Positions 5,817-7,472 of a DNA stretch of 7,472 nucleotides are shown piece by piece (position 1 is the stretch's first letter; the number at the start of each line of letters is the position of its first letter). This stretch comes from Elusimicrobia bacterium RIFCSPHIGHO2_02_FULL_57_9 (GTDB lineage Bacteria; Elusimicrobiota; Elusimicrobia; UBA1565; UBA9628). A program made the translations under genes and the position numbers. The notes beneath the pieces are model-generated. The model saw only the letters and a program-made list of their open reading frames with translations, was not told the origin of the DNA and ran no database searches. The DNA is taken from NCBI GenBank assembly GCA_001800015.1, contig MGUO01000114.1:1-7472 (forward strand). Direction: 5' to 3'.

Positions 5817-7472
5817 TTACGCGGCAGGCAGCGTGAAGAGGAACTTGGCGCCATCTCCGGGCTCGCTTTCAACCCAAATGCGCCCGCCATGCGCCGAAAC
5901 GATTGCCTTGGCGATGGAGAGGCCCAGGCCCGTGCCCGGGGTTTTACGGGAAATGTCGTCATCGCTGCGGTAGAATTTCTCGAAAAGTTTGCCTTGTTGA
6001 TTCTTGGCAATTCCCTGCCCCTGGTCCGCCACGCTGATTTCAACCAGGCCTTCGCGGAGAACGGCGGCAATGGCGACCGTGCCTTTGGCCGGCGAGTATT
6101 TGATCGCATTGGCGCAAAGATTGACCAAGACGCGGTAGAGCTGATCCGCATCGGCCCGAACCGCTATGCCTGCGGCGAACTTAGACCAGAGAACGACTCC
6201 CAAGGGATTGCCGCGAAAAAGCGCGGAGAGGCGCTGTGTCAGCGCAGTTATTTCCACGCGGGAGAGATTAAGATGAACGCTTCCCGCCTCAATCTTGGAT
6301 ATGTCCAGGTAGTTGTTGACGAGCTGGGTCAGCCGTTTGGACTCATCAAACATGACTCCCAAGCAGTTTTTGACCTCTTCGGGAGAGAGTTGATTCCCCA
6401 TATCGCGCAATGTTTCCGCGAAGCCAAGAATAGCCGTCAGCGGCGTGCGCAGCTCATGGGTCACCATGGCGATAAAGTCCGACTTCATGCGGTCGATTTC
6501 CTTGCGTTTGGTGATGTCTCGAAACACGCGTACGACGCCGAAGGGCGCGCCCTTCTCGTCGCGCAGCAAGGCGTAGGAGCCTTCCACGGGGACTAAGGAG
6601 CCGTCTTTCTTCCTCATCAGGGTGTCGATGCTTTGGATAGAGCCCAAGGCCAGAACCGTCTTTTCAAGATTTTGGTGCTCATCCCGCTTATCGTCAGGGG
6701 TCAGCCGCGCCAGGGGCTGGCCCAATATTTCTTCCCTGCGGTATTGAAACAGCTGCTCGGCGCTGCGGTTCCAGTTGACGATGCGCGACTCTAAATCGGT
6801 GATCAAAATTGCGTCGGCTGATTGCTCCGTGACCACCGCCAAAGTGCTTTGCCGTTCCATATTTTTATGGATAAGCCCGGCGTTGCGCAGCTGCAGGGAA
6901 ATTTCCAGCAGGATTTTATCGCGTTCGGCGTTTGCGGCTTGCGGTCCTTCAAAACCTATGATGAGCACTCCTTCATCCGACCATCCATCCCGGCCTATCC
7001 TAAGAAACGGCGCGGCCGACCAGCTCAATTGCGCGCCGTTGATATGCAGCAGGCGGCGTTGCGAACCGGCGCTCGCGGCGGCTGCGGCCTCTTCTTTTTG
7101 GGCGTCGCTTTCGCAAAAGCGCGGGCCGCCTTGGCGCGAGGCGGAAAAGAGCTTCCCCAAATCATCGCGAAAGTAAACGGTTGCGTGGGCGGCGCCGGTC
7201 ACCGCGAGTATGATGGTGCAGGCCGCTTGAAGAGACTGCGCGAACGGTTTTTCCGAGAACAGCTCCAGAGACATCCGGTTGAGCAAGGTCAGCTGCTGAT
7301 AGCGGGCGCTTAAGCTGGGTGATGATGCGGTAGCCGCGGCAAGAGTGGGGCTGGGAAGGGGCAGGTCCCCGGAGGCGTCTTTGCAGCGGACCAGGCGGGA
7401 TTTTTCAGTGCCGGCCTGCCGGGCCGCCTCAAGGGCCAGCCGCAATAGGGCGTGGGCGCCCTCGGCCAAGCC
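5817..7472 (-). CDS. Cytoplasmic GAF-PAS sensor histidine kinase (5' end outside window)
   Basis: Reads leftward, open from the right edge, 551 codons visible. Numbered from TTG at 7469, which is probably internal rather than the real start. Residues 1-30 form a helix of the type LLRLALEAARQAG, then a Pro/Ala/Ser linker to about 55, a GAF domain (about 56-200), a PAS/PAC domain (about 208-325; ends VVRVFRDITKRKEIDRMKSD), HisKA with phospho-acceptor H338 (THELRTPL), and HATPase with N box N454 (NLCANAIKYSP), D482 in DQGQGIA, F box LFEKFYRS and GTGLGLSIA. All catalytic motifs are intact. No membrane segment is visible, so it probably senses an internal signal; ligand unknown. No response regulator is seen in the window. 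The stop lies 6 bases from the convergent thiN stop. Confidence 0.93.
   Translation of the reverse strand, partial: GLAEGAHALLRLALEAARQAGTEKSRLVRCKDASGDLPLPSPTLAAATASSPSLSARYQQLTLLNRMSLELFSEKPFAQSLQAACTIILAVTGAAHATVYFRDDLGKLFSASRQGGPRFCESDAQKEEAAAAASAGSQRRLLHINGAQLSWSAAPFLRIGRDGWSDEGVLIIGFEGPQAANAERDKILLEISLQLRNAGLIHKNMERQSTLAVVTEQSADAILITDLESRIVNWNRSAEQLFQYRREEILGQPLARLTPDDKRDEHQNLEKTVLALGSIQSIDTLMRKKDGSLVPVEGSYALLRDEKGAPFGVVRVFRDITKRKEIDRMKSDFIAMVTHELRTPLTAILGFAETLRDMGNQLSPEEVKNCLGVMFDESKRLTQLVNNYLDISKIEAGSVHLNLSRVEITALTQRLSALFRGNPLGVVLWSKFAAGIAVRADADQLYRVLVNLCANAIKYSPAKGTVAIAAVLREGLVEISVADQGQGIAKNQQGKLFEKFYRSDDDISRKTPGTGLGLSIAKAIVSAHGGRIWVESEPGDGAKFLFTLPAA

Noticed and set aside
5808..5819. 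Terminator between thiN and the kinase
   Set aside because: Only six bases (AGCTAT) separate the stops and I see no GC-rich stem or T-run around them.
5889..6596. Plus-strand open frame of 235 codons
   Set aside because: Entirely antisense to the conserved PAS, HisKA and HATPase domains of the kinase; the peptide has no recognisable motif.

Overview
The window looks like chromosomal DNA of a Gram-negative-type bacterium. Two neighbouring genes encode a secreted protein and a probable outer-membrane beta-barrel, genes are tightly packed, and start codons include TTG. The alanine-rich, fairly GC-rich coding style and the CysRS with an HVGN / KMAKS signature would suit an under-studied phylum such as Elusimicrobiota or a relative. 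That placement is a guess; no rRNA or other phylogenetic marker in the window settles it. I see no tRNA, rRNA, CRISPR, IS element or phage gene.

Layout: (1) 1-376, minus strand: N-terminal part of a rhomboid intramembrane serine protease that runs off the left edge. (2) 377-504: AT-rich divergent intergenic region with a probable promoter and a small dyad. (3) 505-5810, plus strand: six closely spaced genes that could form one transcription unit. They encode a secreted PGDDV-repeat / alanine-rich coiled-coil protein, a probable outer-membrane beta-barrel, cysteinyl-tRNA synthetase (cysS), a 23S rRNA 2'-O-methyltransferase of the SpoU/TrmH family (rlmB), a CzcD-type cation diffusion facilitator and thiamine pyrophosphokinase (thiN). 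(4) 5817-7472, minus strand: cytoplasmic GAF-PAS-HisKA-HATPase sensor histidine kinase, open at the right edge and converging on thiN with only 6 bases between the stop codons.

Most genes are housekeeping and recognisable. The unusual material is at the gene junctions. The secreted-protein stop codon lies in the loop of a perfect 7-bp hairpin whose 5' arm holds the only good Shine-Dalgarno for the barrel gene, which itself has no ATG start. The cysS-rlmB junction has two overlapping perfect hairpins that cannot form together, one containing the cysS stop codon and the other the rlmB start codon. The rlmB-transporter junction has a 5-codon ORF joined to both neighbours by ATGA overlaps. The transporter stop abuts a TTG start for thiN in the same frame. 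Together these suggest heavy use of translational coupling.

The best candidate for undescribed biology at the protein level is the secreted coiled-coil protein plus barrel pair (505-2070). It looks like an envelope module of unknown function placed directly upstream of cysS.
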